Positions 18,771 to 28,186 of a stretch of DNA of 64,000 nucleotides are shown one piece after another. This DNA comes from an uncultured Hydrogenophaga sp. (GTDB lineage Bacteria > Pseudomonadota > Gammaproteobacteria > Burkholderiales > Burkholderiaceae_C). The notes beneath the pieces were generated by a model. That model saw only the letters and a program-made list of their open reading frames with translations. It did no database searches and was not told where the DNA came from. The stretch is taken from the NCBI RefSeq assembly GCF_958439165.1, contig NZ_OY288131.1:51852-115851 (forward strand). The letters run 5' to 3'. Position 1 is the first letter of the stretch, and the number at the start of each line of letters is the position of its first letter. Both the position numbers and the translations under genes were made by a program.

Positions 18771-20161
18771 GCGCCAGCCTCCAGCCATTCCACCGTCACG
18801 CCCGCCTCGACCGATGCACGGTCCACCAGGGTGGGCCAGATGCCCAGCAGCTCGCTGGCACCGTGCAGGCCACCAAAGCCGCTGGTGTATGCCGGACCGC
18901 TCAAGGCCAGCCAGGGGAACAGGCGGCCGAAGCCGTCGGCAGCGGCGCGGTCGGGGGTGCGCAGCACGAAGCGGGTCCAGATCTCGTTCAGCTCGTTCAA
19001 GGCAGCGGCATCGGGCAGCGGGGCCAGCGGGCCATGGGCCGCATTCAGCCCGGGGTGTTCGACAAAAAGTTCGTCGTGCGGCACGCGGCGGCGCTCCAGT
19101 TCGGCCCGGATCATGGCCTGCGCGGCCTGCGCTTTGTCCCAGGCATCGGGCCACGAGAACCCCCAGCTCACCTCTGCCTTGTAGCCGTCGCGGTAGCCCG
19201 CCACCACCTTGAGCTGCGGGCCGGGCGCTGCACCCTGTGCGCCGCTCAGGTGCACCCGGTGCTGCCCCTCGTCGCGCAGCTCGATCTGCCCCATGTCCAG
19301 CACCACGTCGGGCGAGCGGTAGGCGTGCGGGTCGTGCACCTCGTAGAGCAGCTGCTGGCGCACGGTGTCGAAGTTGACCAGCCCGCCGGTGTCGGGCGCC
19401 TTGGTGATGAGCGCACTGCCGTCGGCCCACACCTCGGCGATGGGGTAGCCGATGCGGGCCAGATCGGGGATGCGCTGCCACCAGCCCTGGCTGCCGAAGT
19501 TGCCGCCGCTGCCCTGCCCCGAACACTCCAGCAGGTGCCCCACGGTCAGACCCTGGGCGAGGCGGTCCAGATCGGCCGCGCTCTGCGCGCCCCGCAGCGT
19601 CCAGCCCAGGCCATGCACCAGCGGCCCCAGAAACAACGCGGCATCGGCCACGCGGCCGGTGATGACGATATCGGCCCCGCCGTCGAGCGCCTGCGCCATG
19701 GGTGCCGCGCCGAGGTAGGCATTGGCAAACACCAGCCGCTCGCGCACGCCGGTGATGTCGCCACCATGAAACAGGTGGGGAAAGTCCTGATGGGGGTCCT
19801 GCAGGCGGGGCAGCACGTCGTCCCCGGCCACCACCGCAATGCGCGCCTTCAGCCCCTTCGCCTGCAGCGCCGCCTGCACCGCGCGGCCCGCGCCCATGGG
19901 GTTGAGGCCACCGGCGTTGCACACGAAGCGCACGCCGCGTGCCTGCATCAGCGGCCACAGGCGCAGCAGCAGGGGCACCACGTCGCGCGCGTAGCCCAGC
20001 GAGGGGTCGCGCTGGCGGTCTTTCTGCAGGATGGCCAGTGTCAGTTCGGCCAGGTGGTCGCTGGCCACGAACTGGAGCTGGCCGCGCTCGATGCTGGCCG
20101 CCACCGGCTCCCAGTGATCGCCATAAAAGCCGAGCCCGGCACCGATACGCACAGAGGTCAT
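18767..20161 (-). CDS. AtuA family protein (DUF1446)
   Basis: A 464-residue member of the acyclic terpene utilisation family. Family segments are the start SVRIGAGLGFYGD, FVCNAGGLNPMGAGRAVQ, DIVITGRVADAALFLGPL and GHLLECSGQGSGGNFG. In Pseudomonas, atuA belongs to the geraniol/citronellol degradation cluster, but its reaction is not established and homologues occur in many non-terpene clusters. The gene is divergent from livH across 167 bp and is coupled to the small AtuA C-terminal protein. The carboxylase-type genes of an Atu-like pathway lie 13 kb away in this window. Confidence 0.85.
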   Translation of the reverse strand: MTSVRIGAGLGFYGDHWEPVAASIERGQLQFVASDHLAELTLAILQKDRQRDPSLGYARDVVPLLLRLWPLMQARGVRFVCNAGGLNPMGAGRAVQAALQAKGLKARIAVVAGDDVLPRLQDPHQDFPHLFHGGDITGVRERLVFANAYLGAAPMAQALDGGADIVITGRVADAALFLGPLVHGLGWTLRGAQSAADLDRLAQGLTVGHLLECSGQGSGGNFGSQGWWQRIPDLARIGYPIAEVWADGSALITKAPDTGGLVNFDTVRQQLLYEVHDPHAYRSPDVVLDMGQIELRDEGQHRVHLSGAQGAAPGPQLKVVAGYRDGYKAEVSWGFSWPDAWDKAQAAQAMIRAELERRRVPHDELFVEHPGLNAAHGPLAPLPDAAALNELNEIWTRFVLRTPDRAAADGFGRLFPWLALSGPAYTSGFGGLHGASELLGIWPTLVDRASVEAGVTVEWLEAGA

Positions 20162-20328
20162 GGGGTCATCTTGCTGGCACCTGCGCGACGCACGCGTCGG
20201 GACAACCCCTAGCGTCAGTCCCCTGCAGGACAGCTATAAATCGCAGCACTTCTGCTGCCTTGCCTGCACCCGAAACCGCAGCAGACGCGCCACCCGGCGC
20301 GAGACACAACAACAACGGAGACTCGTTC
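20162..20328. promoter_or_regulatory. divergent control region between atuA-like and liv genes
   Basis: The 167-bp spacer holds a perfect palindrome CGACGC-AC-GCGTCG (20186-20199), a TATAAA that could be a -10 box for the liv operon (20235-20240), and an inverted repeat GCAGCA-CTTC-TGCTGC just after it (20243-20258). No good -35 matches TATAAA. The palindrome is the size of a TetR- or GntR-type operator and could control both directions. No regulator gene is adjacent. Assignment is by sequence symmetry only. Confidence 0.4.
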
Positions 20329-21204
20329 GTGCAACTGCTGCAACTGCTCATCAGCGGTGTGGCCCAGGGGTGCATCTATGGCCTCATTGCCCTGGGCTTC
20401 GTGCTGATCTACAAGGCCACCGAGACGGTGAGCTTTGCCCAGGGTGACCTGATGATGGTCGGTGCGTTCGGCGGTCTGGCCGCCATGACCCTGCTGGGCT
20501 TCCCCTTCTGGCTGTCGGTGCCGGCGGCCATCATCGGCATGGCGCTGTTCGGCGTGCTGCTGGAGCGCATCGTCATCCGCCCCATCCTGGGGCAGCCCGC
20601 CTTCTCCATCGTGATGCTCACCATCGGCGTGGGCTATGTGCTGCGCGGCGTGATCACCATGATCCCCAACATCGGCACCGACACCCACACCCTGCCGGTG
20701 CCCTACGCCGGCGAGGTGCTGCGCCTGGGCGCGCTGGTGATCTCGGCCGAGCAGATCGTGGTCATCGGCGTCACCGCGCTGCTGTGCGGCGGCCTGTTCG
20801 CCATGTTCCGCTACAGCAAGCTGGGCATCGCCATGCAGGCGTCATCGCAGAACCAGCTGGCGGCCTACTACATGGGCATTCCGGTCAAAAGGCTCAACGG
20901 CCTGGTGTGGGGTCTGGCGGCCGGGGTGGCGGCCATTGCCGGCCTGCTGCTGGCGCCCATCACCTTCGTGCACGCCAACATGGGTTTCATCGGCCTCAAG
21001 GCCTTCCCGGCGGCGGTGGTGGGGGGCTTCACCAGCCTGCCCGGCGCCATCGTGGGCGGGCTGATCATCGGCGTGGTGGAAGCGCTCTCCGGCTTCTACC
21101 TGCCCGAGGGCTTCAAGGACATCGCGCCCTACATCGTGGTCCTGCTCATGCTGGTGCTCAAGCCCAACGGCCTGTTCGGCGAAAAACTCCGCAAGAAAGT
21201 CTGA
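20329..21204 (+). CDS. livH: branched-chain-type ABC transporter permease LivH
   Basis: This 291-residue inner-membrane permease starts at GTG (VQLLQLLISGVAQGCIYGLIALGF), chosen because CGGAG lies 12 nt upstream and the N-terminus then matches LivH. About eight hydrophobic segments are visible. YKATETVSFAQGDLMMVGAF is the family signature and KLGIAMQASSQNQLAAYYMGI is the cytoplasmic loop that contacts the ATPase. It is the first gene of livHMGF-ligase-livK. The substrate need not be an amino acid (see the ligase). Confidence 0.92.
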   Translation: MQLLQLLISGVAQGCIYGLIALGFVLIYKATETVSFAQGDLMMVGAFGGLAAMTLLGFPFWLSVPAAIIGMALFGVLLERIVIRPILGQPAFSIVMLTIGVGYVLRGVITMIPNIGTDTHTLPVPYAGEVLRLGALVISAEQIVVIGVTALLCGGLFAMFRYSKLGIAMQASSQNQLAAYYMGIPVKRLNGLVWGLAAGVAAIAGLLLAPITFVHANMGFIGLKAFPAAVVGGFTSLPGAIVGGLIIGVVEALSGFYLPEGFKDIAPYIVVLLMLVLKPNGLFGEKLRKKV

Positions 21205-21213
21205 GGCCGGTCC

Positions 21214-22290
21214 ATGCGTTTCCTGTTCAAGACCGATTACGACCAGGACATCCGGCTGGCCAAGCACGGCGGCCATGTGTTCTGGTACAGCCTGCTGGGC
21301 CTGTTCCTGCTCAGCGCCCCGTTCACGGTGGACGAGTACTGGCTCTCGCAGATGACCTTCGTGCTCATCTACGCCATCGTCGGCCTGGGGCTGATGCTGC
21401 TGGCCGGCTTCACCGGGCTGTTCTCGCTCGGCCACGCGGCCTTCCTGGGCGTGGGGGCCTACACCCAGGCCATCATGGTGAACGCCGGCCTGCCCTTCCC
21501 GCTGGCCCTGGCCTGCGCCGGTCTGCTCTCGGCCGCCGTGGGCATGGTGGTGGGCCTGCCGGCCCTGCGGGTGAAGGGCATCTACCTCGGCATGGCCACC
21601 CTGGCCTTCGGCTTCATCGTGGAAGAGGGCCTGGCCCGCTGGGAGCACATGACCGGGGGCAACGCCGGCCTCATGGTGCAGTACCCCAAGCTGTTCGGCA
21701 TGGAACTCGACACCACCGGCGAGTTTTACGCGCTGTGCCTGGTGGTCTGCGTGGCCGCCACGCTGGGCATCGTCAACCTGATGCGATCCAGCACCGGTCG
21801 GGCCTTCGTGGCCATCCGCGACTCCGAGATCTCGGCCCAGAGCATGGGCATCCACCTGGCCCGCTACAAGACGCTGAGCTTCGCGCTCTCGGCCTTCCTG
21901 GCCGGCATCGGCGGTGCGCTGTACGCCCACAAGATCCAGTTCCTGTCGCCGGACCAGTTCGGCATCCTGCAGTCGATCGACCTGCTGCTGATGGTGGTGA
22001 TCGGCGGGCTGGGCTCGATCCACGGGGCCTTCCTGGGCGCCATCTTCCTGATCGTCATGCCGCAGCTGATCTCGCTGGGCAAGGACTTCCTGCCGGCCGC
22101 CATCGGCCAGGCCGCCGGCCTGCAGGGCACGGTGTACGGTCTGGTGCTGATCATCTTCGTGCTGTTCGAGCCCATGGGCCTGTACGGCCGCTGGCTCAAG
22201 GTGCGCACCTGGTTCCAGCTGTTCCCGTTCTACCGCAAGGGCATGTTCAAGCGGCAGAAATCGTTCCAGAAATCGGATCGACTGAAATGA
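21214..22290 (+). CDS. livM: branched-chain-type ABC transporter permease LivM
   Basis: The second permease subunit, 358 residues with about ten hydrophobic segments. GLGLMLLAGFTGLFSLGHAAFLGVGAY and the coupling loop GRAFVAIRDSEISAQSMGI are standard LivM features. It starts 9 nt after livH. Its stop overlaps the livG start by 4 nt (ATGA). Confidence 0.93.
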   Translation: MRFLFKTDYDQDIRLAKHGGHVFWYSLLGLFLLSAPFTVDEYWLSQMTFVLIYAIVGLGLMLLAGFTGLFSLGHAAFLGVGAYTQAIMVNAGLPFPLALACAGLLSAAVGMVVGLPALRVKGIYLGMATLAFGFIVEEGLARWEHMTGGNAGLMVQYPKLFGMELDTTGEFYALCLVVCVAATLGIVNLMRSSTGRAFVAIRDSEISAQSMGIHLARYKTLSFALSAFLAGIGGALYAHKIQFLSPDQFGILQSIDLLLMVVIGGLGSIHGAFLGAIFLIVMPQLISLGKDFLPAAIGQAAGLQGTVYGLVLIIFVLFEPMGLYGRWLKVRTWFQLFPFYRKGMFKRQKSFQKSDRLK

Positions 22291-23111
22291 ACGACACCCT
22301 TCTTTCGGCCCGCAACCTCAGCGTGCGCTTCGGCGGCGTGCTGGCGGTCAACGATGTCAGCTTCGATGTGAAGCGCGGCGAGGTGTTCACCCTGATCGGC
22401 CCCAACGGCGCCGGCAAGACCACGGTGTTCAACCTGATCAGCCGCATCTACACGCCCACCACCGGCACCATCGACTACGCCGGGCCCGACGGCATGCTGC
22501 GGCTGACCGACCAGGCGCCGCACCGCATTGCCTCGCTGGGCATTGCGCGCACCTTCCAGAACATCGAGCTGTTCGAGCACGCCACCGTGCTGCAGAACCT
22601 GCTGATCGGCCGCCACACACACCGCCGCACCGGCCTGCTCTCCGAACTGTTTTTCACCGGCAAGACCCGCGCCGCCGAAATCGAGGCGCGCGAGAAGGTG
22701 GAACAGGTCATCGAGCTGCTGGACCTGCAGCACCACCGCGAAAGCATGGTGGCCGGCCTGCCCTACGGCGTGCGCAAGGTGGTGGAGCTGGCCCGGGCCC
22801 TGTGCACCGAGCCGAAGCTGCTGCTGCTCGACGAACCGTCGTCGGGCCTGAACGTCGAAGAGACCGACGACATGGCCTTCTGGATCACCGACATCAAGAA
22901 CGAACTCGGCATCACGGTGCTGATGGTCGAGCACGACATGGGCCTGGTCTCCAAGGTGTCCGACCGGGTGCTGGCCATGTCGCAAGGCCAGCAGCTGGCC
23001 ACCGGCACGCCGGCCGAGGTGCAGGCCGACCCGGGCGTGATCGAGGCCTACCTCGGCTCGGTGGACGATGTGTCGAGCCTGCGTCGCGAAAACCACAAGG
23101 TGGATGCATGA
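22287..23111 (+). CDS. livG: branched-chain-type ABC transporter ATPase LivG
   Basis: A 274-residue ATPase. Walker A is GPNGAGKTT, the family insertion FQNIELFEHATVLQNLLIGRH follows, and Walker B is LLLLDEPSSGLN followed by VEHDMGLV. The ABC signature reads GLPYGVRKVVELARAL, the relaxed form usual for LivG. It hydrolyses ATP on the cytoplasmic face and pairs with LivF. Starts and stops overlap livM and livF by 4 nt each. Confidence 0.93.
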   Translation: MNDTLLSARNLSVRFGGVLAVNDVSFDVKRGEVFTLIGPNGAGKTTVFNLISRIYTPTTGTIDYAGPDGMLRLTDQAPHRIASLGIARTFQNIELFEHATVLQNLLIGRHTHRRTGLLSELFFTGKTRAAEIEAREKVEQVIELLDLQHHRESMVAGLPYGVRKVVELARALCTEPKLLLLDEPSSGLNVEETDDMAFWITDIKNELGITVLMVEHDMGLVSKVSDRVLAMSQGQQLATGTPAEVQADPGVIEAYLGSVDDVSSLRRENHKVDA

Positions 23112-23896
23112 GCGTTCCGACCAGCGATTCACCGGTGCTCAAGCTCTCCAACGTCGAGAGCGCCTACGGCCCCATCAAGGCCATCCGCGGGGTGAGCCTG
23201 CAGGTGCGCCGGGGCGAGATCGCCACCGTGCTGGGCAGCAACGGCGCCGGCAAGACCACCATCCTCAAGACCATCAGCGGCATCATCGACCCGCGCAAGG
23301 GCTCGGTGGAGTTCAAGGGCGAGAACATCACCGCGCAGGACCCGTCGCTGATCGTGCAGATGGGCCTGTCGCACGTGCCCGAGGGGCGCGAGGTGTTCCC
23401 GCTGCTGTCGGTGCGCGACAACCTGCTCATGGGTGCCTACACCCGCAAGGACCGCGACGGTGTGGCGCGCGACATGGAGCTGGTGTTCGGCTACTTCCCC
23501 ATCCTGCGCGAGCGGGCCGCGCAGGACGCCGGCCTGCTCTCGGGCGGCCAGCAGCAGATGCTGGCCATCAGCCGCGCGCTCATGGCCAACCCCGACCTGA
23601 TCCTGCTGGATGAACCCAGCCTGGGCCTGAGCCCGAAGCTCACCAAGGAGATCTTCGAGATCGTGGTGCGCATCAACCGCGAGCGCGGCACCACCATCCT
23701 GCTGGTGGAGCAGAACGCCAACATGGCCCTGAACGCCGCCGACTACGGCTACGTGCTGGAGAACGGCCGCATCGTGATGGAAGACACCTGCGCCCACCTG
23801 CGCGAGAAGGACGACATCAAGGAGTTCTACCTCGGCATGAAGGAAGCCGGCGTGCGCGCCGACCGGCGCTGGAAAAAGAAAAAGACCTGGAGATGA
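23108..23896 (+). CDS. livF: branched-chain-type ABC transporter ATPase LivF
   Basis: The second ATPase, 262 residues: Walker A GSNGAGKTT, Q-loop VPEGREVFP, signature LSGGQQQMLAISRAL, Walker B ILLDEPSLGL and VEQNANMAL. The C-terminus ends in a basic tail RRWKKKKTWR that is longer than in E. coli LivF. Its stop lies 4 nt before the acyl-CoA ligase start, so the ligase is translated from the same message. Confidence 0.93.
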   Translation: MSVPTSDSPVLKLSNVESAYGPIKAIRGVSLQVRRGEIATVLGSNGAGKTTILKTISGIIDPRKGSVEFKGENITAQDPSLIVQMGLSHVPEGREVFPLLSVRDNLLMGAYTRKDRDGVARDMELVFGYFPILRERAAQDAGLLSGGQQQMLAISRALMANPDLILLDEPSLGLSPKLTKEIFEIVVRINRERGTTILLVEQNANMALNAADYGYVLENGRIVMEDTCAHLREKDDIKEFYLGMKEAGVRADRRWKKKKTWR

Positions 23897-23900
23897 CGAG

Positions 23901-25757
23901 ATGACCTACCTCTGGGACACCTCCCACATCCAGCCGCGTGCCGACGTGGTCATGCCGGGCGAGACCATGCCGGCCGTGTTCTGGAACGCGGTCAAGGCGC
24001 GCGGCCCGAACGTCTGGATGCGCCAGAAGCACCTGGGCATCTGGCGCAGCTGGAGCTGGCAGCAGACCGGCGACGCGGTGCGCGAGATCAGCCACGGCCT
24101 CATGGCCCTGGGCTTCGAGCCACGCGACACCGCCTCCATACTGTCCAACACCACCATCGAATGGGTGCTGTGCGACCTGGCGGTGCTGAGCGCCGGCGGC
24201 GTCTCCAACGGCATTTACCCCACCGATGCCGCCGAACAGGTGCAGTACCTGTGCGAGGACTCGCGCACCACGGTGCTGTTCGTGGAGAACGACGAACAGC
24301 TCGACAAGGCGCTGGAAGTGCGCGAGGCACTGCCGCTGCTGAGGAAGATCGTGGTGGTCGACATGGACGGCCTGCGCGACCTGGACGACCCGGACGTCAT
24401 CAGCCTGGACGCCCTGCGCGCGCTCGGCCGCGAACACCACAAGACCCACCCGGCCGCGGTGGAAGCGCGTGTCAACGCGCTGCAGCCGTCCGACCTGGCC
24501 ATCCTGGTCTACACCTCGGGCACCACCGGCAAGCCCAAGGGCGCCATGCATTCGCATGCCGGCCTGGTCTACACCGTGCGGGGCTACAACACGCTGATCG
24601 CCCGCAGCGAGGCGGACGAGTGCATGTGCTTCCTGCCGCTGTGCCACATTGCCGAGCGCATGGGCGGCGAGTACTTCTCGCTCTACACCGGGGCCAAGCT
24701 CAACTTCGTCGAGAACCCGGAGACGGTGCCCGAGAACGTGCGCGAGATCGCGCCCACCGTGTTCACCGCCGTGCCCCGCGTGTGGGAGAAGTTCTACTCC
24801 GGCGTGATGATCACCCTGAAGGAAGCCAGCGGCCTGCAGCAGCTGGCCTACGGCTGGGCCATCGGCGTGGGGCAGAAGGTGGCTGACCTCGTCATGGCCA
24901 AGCAGCCGGTGCCGGGCAGCCTCAAGCTGCAGTTCAAGGTGGCCCGTGCGCTGGTGCTCAACAATGTGCGCAAGCTCATCGGCATCCACCGCGCCCGCTT
25001 CCTGGTGACCGGTGCAGCCCCCATCTCGCCCGATCTGGTGCGCTGGTACCTGGCCCTGGGCGTGCCCATGCTGGAGGTGTGGGGCATGACCGAGACCTGC
25101 GGCGCCTCCACCGGCATTCCGGCCGAACGCATCAAGCCCGGCAGCATCGGCCCGGCGGCGGGCTACAACGAGGTCCGCATTGCGCCGGACACCGGCGAGA
25201 TCCTGGTGCGCGGCCCCAACGTGTTCATGGGCTACCTCAACCTGCCCGAGAAGACCGCCGAGACCATCGACGCCGACGGCTGGCTGCACACGGGTGATGT
25301 GGGCGTGATGGACGAGGAAGGGTTTTTCCGCATCACCGACCGCATGAAGGACATCATCATCACCGCAGGGGGCAAGAACATCACGCCCAGCGAGCTGGAG
25401 AACGAACTGAAGTTCTCGCCCTACGTGACCGATGCCGTGGTGATCGGTGACCAGCGACCCTATCTGACCGTCATCATCATGATCGACCAGGAGAACGTGG
25501 AGAAGTACGCGCAGGACCATGACGTGCCGTTCTCCAACTACGCCAGCCTGACCCGCTCGCCGGAGGTGCAGGCCCTGATCCAGACCGAGATCGACCGCGT
25601 GAACAAGAAGTTTGCGCGGGTCGAACAGATCAAGAAGTTCTTCCTGCTCGACACCCAGCTGAGCGCCGAGGACGAAGAGCTCACCCCCACCATGAAGCTC
25701 AAGCGCAAGCTGGTGCAGACCAAGTACGCCGAACAGATCGACGCCATGTACCGGTAA
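23901..25757 (+). CDS. AMP-binding long-chain-type acyl-CoA synthetase
   Basis: A 618-residue adenylate-forming ligase that activates a carboxylic acid to its CoA thioester. The P-loop YTSGTTGKPKGAM, the motif VWGMTETCGAS and the C-terminal hinge and lysine region TGDVGVMDEEGFFRITDRMKDIIITAGGKNI (in short segments) place it with FadD15/long-chain ligases. A GGAG site precedes the ATG. It sits between livF and the binding-protein gene of the same transporter, so the imported compound is likely an acid that is activated at once. Aromatic, fatty or terpenoid acids are all possible. Confidence 0.9.
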   Translation: MTYLWDTSHIQPRADVVMPGETMPAVFWNAVKARGPNVWMRQKHLGIWRSWSWQQTGDAVREISHGLMALGFEPRDTASILSNTTIEWVLCDLAVLSAGGVSNGIYPTDAAEQVQYLCEDSRTTVLFVENDEQLDKALEVREALPLLRKIVVVDMDGLRDLDDPDVISLDALRALGREHHKTHPAAVEARVNALQPSDLAILVYTSGTTGKPKGAMHSHAGLVYTVRGYNTLIARSEADECMCFLPLCHIAERMGGEYFSLYTGAKLNFVENPETVPENVREIAPTVFTAVPRVWEKFYSGVMITLKEASGLQQLAYGWAIGVGQKVADLVMAKQPVPGSLKLQFKVARALVLNNVRKLIGIHRARFLVTGAAPISPDLVRWYLALGVPMLEVWGMTETCGASTGIPAERIKPGSIGPAAGYNEVRIAPDTGEILVRGPNVFMGYLNLPEKTAETIDADGWLHTGDVGVMDEEGFFRITDRMKDIIITAGGKNITPSELENELKFSPYVTDAVVIGDQRPYLTVIIMIDQENVEKYAQDHDVPFSNYASLTRSPEVQALIQTEIDRVNKKFARVEQIKKFFLLDTQLSAEDEELTPTMKLKRKLVQTKYAEQIDAMYR

Positions 25758-25809
25758 CCGATGCGCAGCTGACCCATCACCGACCAGCCACCCAGAAGGA
25801 GACGACACC

Positions 25810-26979
25810 ATGACATTCAAACCCACCCTGATCGCTGCCGCCCTGGCACTGGTCGCCGGCTCCGCCCTCGCGCAATCGCAGGGCGTGAGCAAGGACACCC
25901 TCACCATCGGCTCCATCCAGGACCTCTCGGGCCCGCTGGCCGGCTTCGGCAAGCAGGTGCGCCTGGGCATGATGCTGCGCGTGGACGAGGCCAACGAGCA
26001 AGGCGGCATCAACGGCCGCAAGATCGAGCTCAAGGTGGAAGACTCCGGCTACGACCCCAAGAAGGCCGTGCTGGCCGCCCAGAAGCTGGTCAACCAGGAC
26101 AAGATCTTCGCCATGGTCGGCCACATCGGCACGGCGCAGAACATTGCGGCCATGCAGGTGCAGTTCCCCAAGAACGTCATCAACTTCTTCCCGGTGACCG
26201 CCGCCCGCGAGATGTACGAGCCCTTCCACAAGCTCAAGTACAGCTTCGCCGCCACCTACTACGACCAGATGCGCCTGGCCGTGCCCAAGCTGGTGAAGGA
26301 GAAGAACGCCAAGAAGGTCTGCACCATGTACCAGGACGATGAATTCGGCCTGGAGGTCAAGCGCGGCGCAGAGGAAGGTCTGAAGACCATCGGCATGACC
26401 CTGGCCGAGGAGACCAGCTACAAGCGCGGCGCCACCGACTTCGCCTCCCAGATGCAGAAGCTCTCGGCCGCGCAATGCGACATGGTGGTGCTGGGCACCA
26501 TCATCCGCGAGACCATCGGCGGCATCGCCACCGCGCGCCGCCTGGGCTTCAACCCGACCTTCATCGGCTCCAGCGCCGCCTACACCGACCTGATCCACAA
26601 GCTCGGCGGCGCCCCCATGAACGGCCTGTACGCCGCCATGACGGTGCAGAACCCCTATTTGGACGAATCCAGCCAGCCGATCCGCTTCTGGGCCAACAAG
26701 TACAAGACCAAGTTCAACGAAGACCCGACCGTGTTCTCGGTGTACGGCTACAGCGCGGTGGACGCCTTCCTGCGCGCTGCGGGCAAGGCCGGCAACAACC
26801 TGACCACCGACAGCTTCATCAAGGCCATGGACACCATGGTGATCCCGCCGGACATCTTCGGCGCCGCCGAGATGACCTTCGGCCCGCAGAAGCGCCTGGG
26901 CAGCAACGCCACCCGCCTCTCGCAGCTGCAGGACGGCCGCTGGAAAGTGGTGTCGGAGTACATGAACATCAACAAGTGA
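25810..26979 (+). CDS. Liv-type periplasmic substrate-binding protein
   Basis: A 389-residue receptor with a signal peptide (MTFKPTLIAAALALVAGSALAQS) and the periplasmic-binding fold of family 6: TIGSIQDLSGPLAGFGKQVRLGM, AVLAAQKLVNQDKIFAMVGH, and AATYYDQMRLAVPKLVKEK. A strong AAGGAG precedes the ATG. It completes the livHMGF-ligase set, and a terminator 21 nt after its stop closes the operon. The ligand is unknown. Confidence 0.92.
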   Translation: MTFKPTLIAAALALVAGSALAQSQGVSKDTLTIGSIQDLSGPLAGFGKQVRLGMMLRVDEANEQGGINGRKIELKVEDSGYDPKKAVLAAQKLVNQDKIFAMVGHIGTAQNIAAMQVQFPKNVINFFPVTAAREMYEPFHKLKYSFAATYYDQMRLAVPKLVKEKNAKKVCTMYQDDEFGLEVKRGAEEGLKTIGMTLAEETSYKRGATDFASQMQKLSAAQCDMVVLGTIIRETIGGIATARRLGFNPTFIGSSAAYTDLIHKLGGAPMNGLYAAMTVQNPYLDESSQPIRFWANKYKTKFNEDPTVFSVYGYSAVDAFLRAAGKAGNNLTTDSFIKAMDTMVIPPDIFGAAEMTFGPQKRLGSNATRLSQLQDGRWKVVSEYMNINK

Positions 26980-27000
26980 CCTGAACCGTCACCCCCGAAG

Positions 27001-27025
27001 AAGCCCGCCGCGTGCGGGCTTTTTT
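27001..27025 (+). terminator. intrinsic terminator of the liv operon
   Basis: An 8-bp stem AAGCCCGC / GCGGGCTT with a 5-nt loop is followed directly by TTTT. It lies just past the binding-protein stop and has the orientation needed to end the plus-strand liv transcript. Confidence 0.9.
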
Positions 27026-27157
27026 CATGGCGGCCGGGCCAGCCGCGCCAATAACCCCGCACCCGAGAAGGACGCGGGGTCAATCCACAACAGGCACGAT
27101 GCTCGGCCCTGCATGCAAGCAGGCCCCTTCCACAACACCAACACCCGGGAGCCCCCC

Positions 27158-27691
27158 TTGATCGGCCTGCTGAACTTCCTGCGCGACCACGACCACCTGC
27201 TGGAGATGTTCCTGGAGAACCGCGACCCCTATGCCACCCAGCCCCTGCCCCAGTGGGTGGTAGAGGCCGTGCGCCCGCACCTGGGCCGGCAGGACCGCAT
27301 CCGTGCCCTGGCCAGCGGCCGCATCGTCGGCGCCAACCGTGGCGTCTGGGTGGTGACCGAGCGCGAACTGCTGGTGGTCGAATCCGGCATCAAGCCCCGG
27401 GTCCGCGCACTGCCGCTCAACAGCGTGGAGCTGTGCAGCAACCTCAAGGGCAAATACGGCCAGACCCTGCGCGTGGAAGGCCTGGGCCAGCGCCACAGCC
27501 TGATCGGCGCCGCCACCTCGCTGGCTGCACTGACCCAGGACGCCATTGCCCAAGGCCGCCCCATGGAAGTGGTGCGCCCCGCCGCCGCTCCGACCGAAGC
27601 CGAACTGCAGGACGCCCGATACCTGGTGACCGACCTGTCGGTGCGCGCCCAGCCGGCGGCGCACCTGCCGACCGAGGCCGTGCCGGCCTGA
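27158..27691 (+). CDS. PH-like domain protein of unknown function
   Basis: A protein of 177 residues from a TTG start (LIGLLNFLRDHDHLLEMFLENRDPY) that has CGGGAG 8 nt upstream. A longer ATG start at 27113 adds 15 residues (MQAGPFHNTNTREPP) but has no ribosome site. The centre (RIRALASGRIVGANRGVWVVTERELLVVESG ... LPLNSVELCSNLKGKYGQTLRVEG, in segments) has the beta-strand pattern of bacterial PH domains such as the YokE type. No membrane segment or catalytic motif is seen. Function unknown. Confidence 0.72.
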   Translation: MIGLLNFLRDHDHLLEMFLENRDPYATQPLPQWVVEAVRPHLGRQDRIRALASGRIVGANRGVWVVTERELLVVESGIKPRVRALPLNSVELCSNLKGKYGQTLRVEGLGQRHSLIGAATSLAALTQDAIAQGRPMEVVRPAAAPTEAELQDARYLVTDLSVRAQPAAHLPTEAVPA

Positions 27692-27763
27692 TCGCGGCCG
27701 AGTTTCGCGGCCTGACCGCAGGCGCACTGGCCGTCAGGCCAGCTGAGGTTTACGCTGCGCCGC

Positions 27764-28186
27764 ATGAGCCCCACCACCGCCGCCCTGCTGGCCGACGCCA
27801 TCCTCCTGCTCCATGTGGGCGTGGTGGTGTTCGTGGTGGGCCTGCTGCCCCTGGTGCTGCTGGGCGGCTGGCGTGGGTGGCGCTGGGTGCGCTCGTGGTG
27901 GCTGCGTGCCGCCCACCTCGCCCTCATGGGGCTGATCGCGGTGCAGGCCTGGCTCGGCCAGCTCTGCCCCCTGACCCTCTGGGAACAGGCCCTGCGCCGC
28001 ATGGCCGGGCAAGACAGCTACAGCGAGAGCTTCATCACCCACTGGCTCGGCCGCCTGCTGTACGTGGACGCACCGCTGTGGCTGCTGGCCTGGGTCTACA
28101 GCGGGTTCGCGTTGCTGGTGCTGGGGGCTTGGTGGTGGGTGAGGCCGGTGAAATCATCCGGCGACGCCTCGGGCAACAGCCACTGA
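27764..28186 (+). CDS. DUF2784 membrane protein
   Basis: A 140-residue inner-membrane protein with four hydrophobic segments (AILLLHVGVVVFVVGLLPLVLL, AAHLALMGLIAVQAWLG, near LGRLLYVDAPLWLLAWVY, and FALLVLGAWWWV). DUF2784 signatures are LLHVGVVVFVV and CPLTLWEQALRRMAGQ..Y..SFI.HWLGRLLY. The function is unknown. The last 91 nt overlap a convergent small gene. Confidence 0.85.
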   Translation: MSPTTAALLADAILLLHVGVVVFVVGLLPLVLLGGWRGWRWVRSWWLRAAHLALMGLIAVQAWLGQLCPLTLWEQALRRMAGQDSYSESFITHWLGRLLYVDAPLWLLAWVYSGFALLVLGAWWWVRPVKSSGDASGNSH

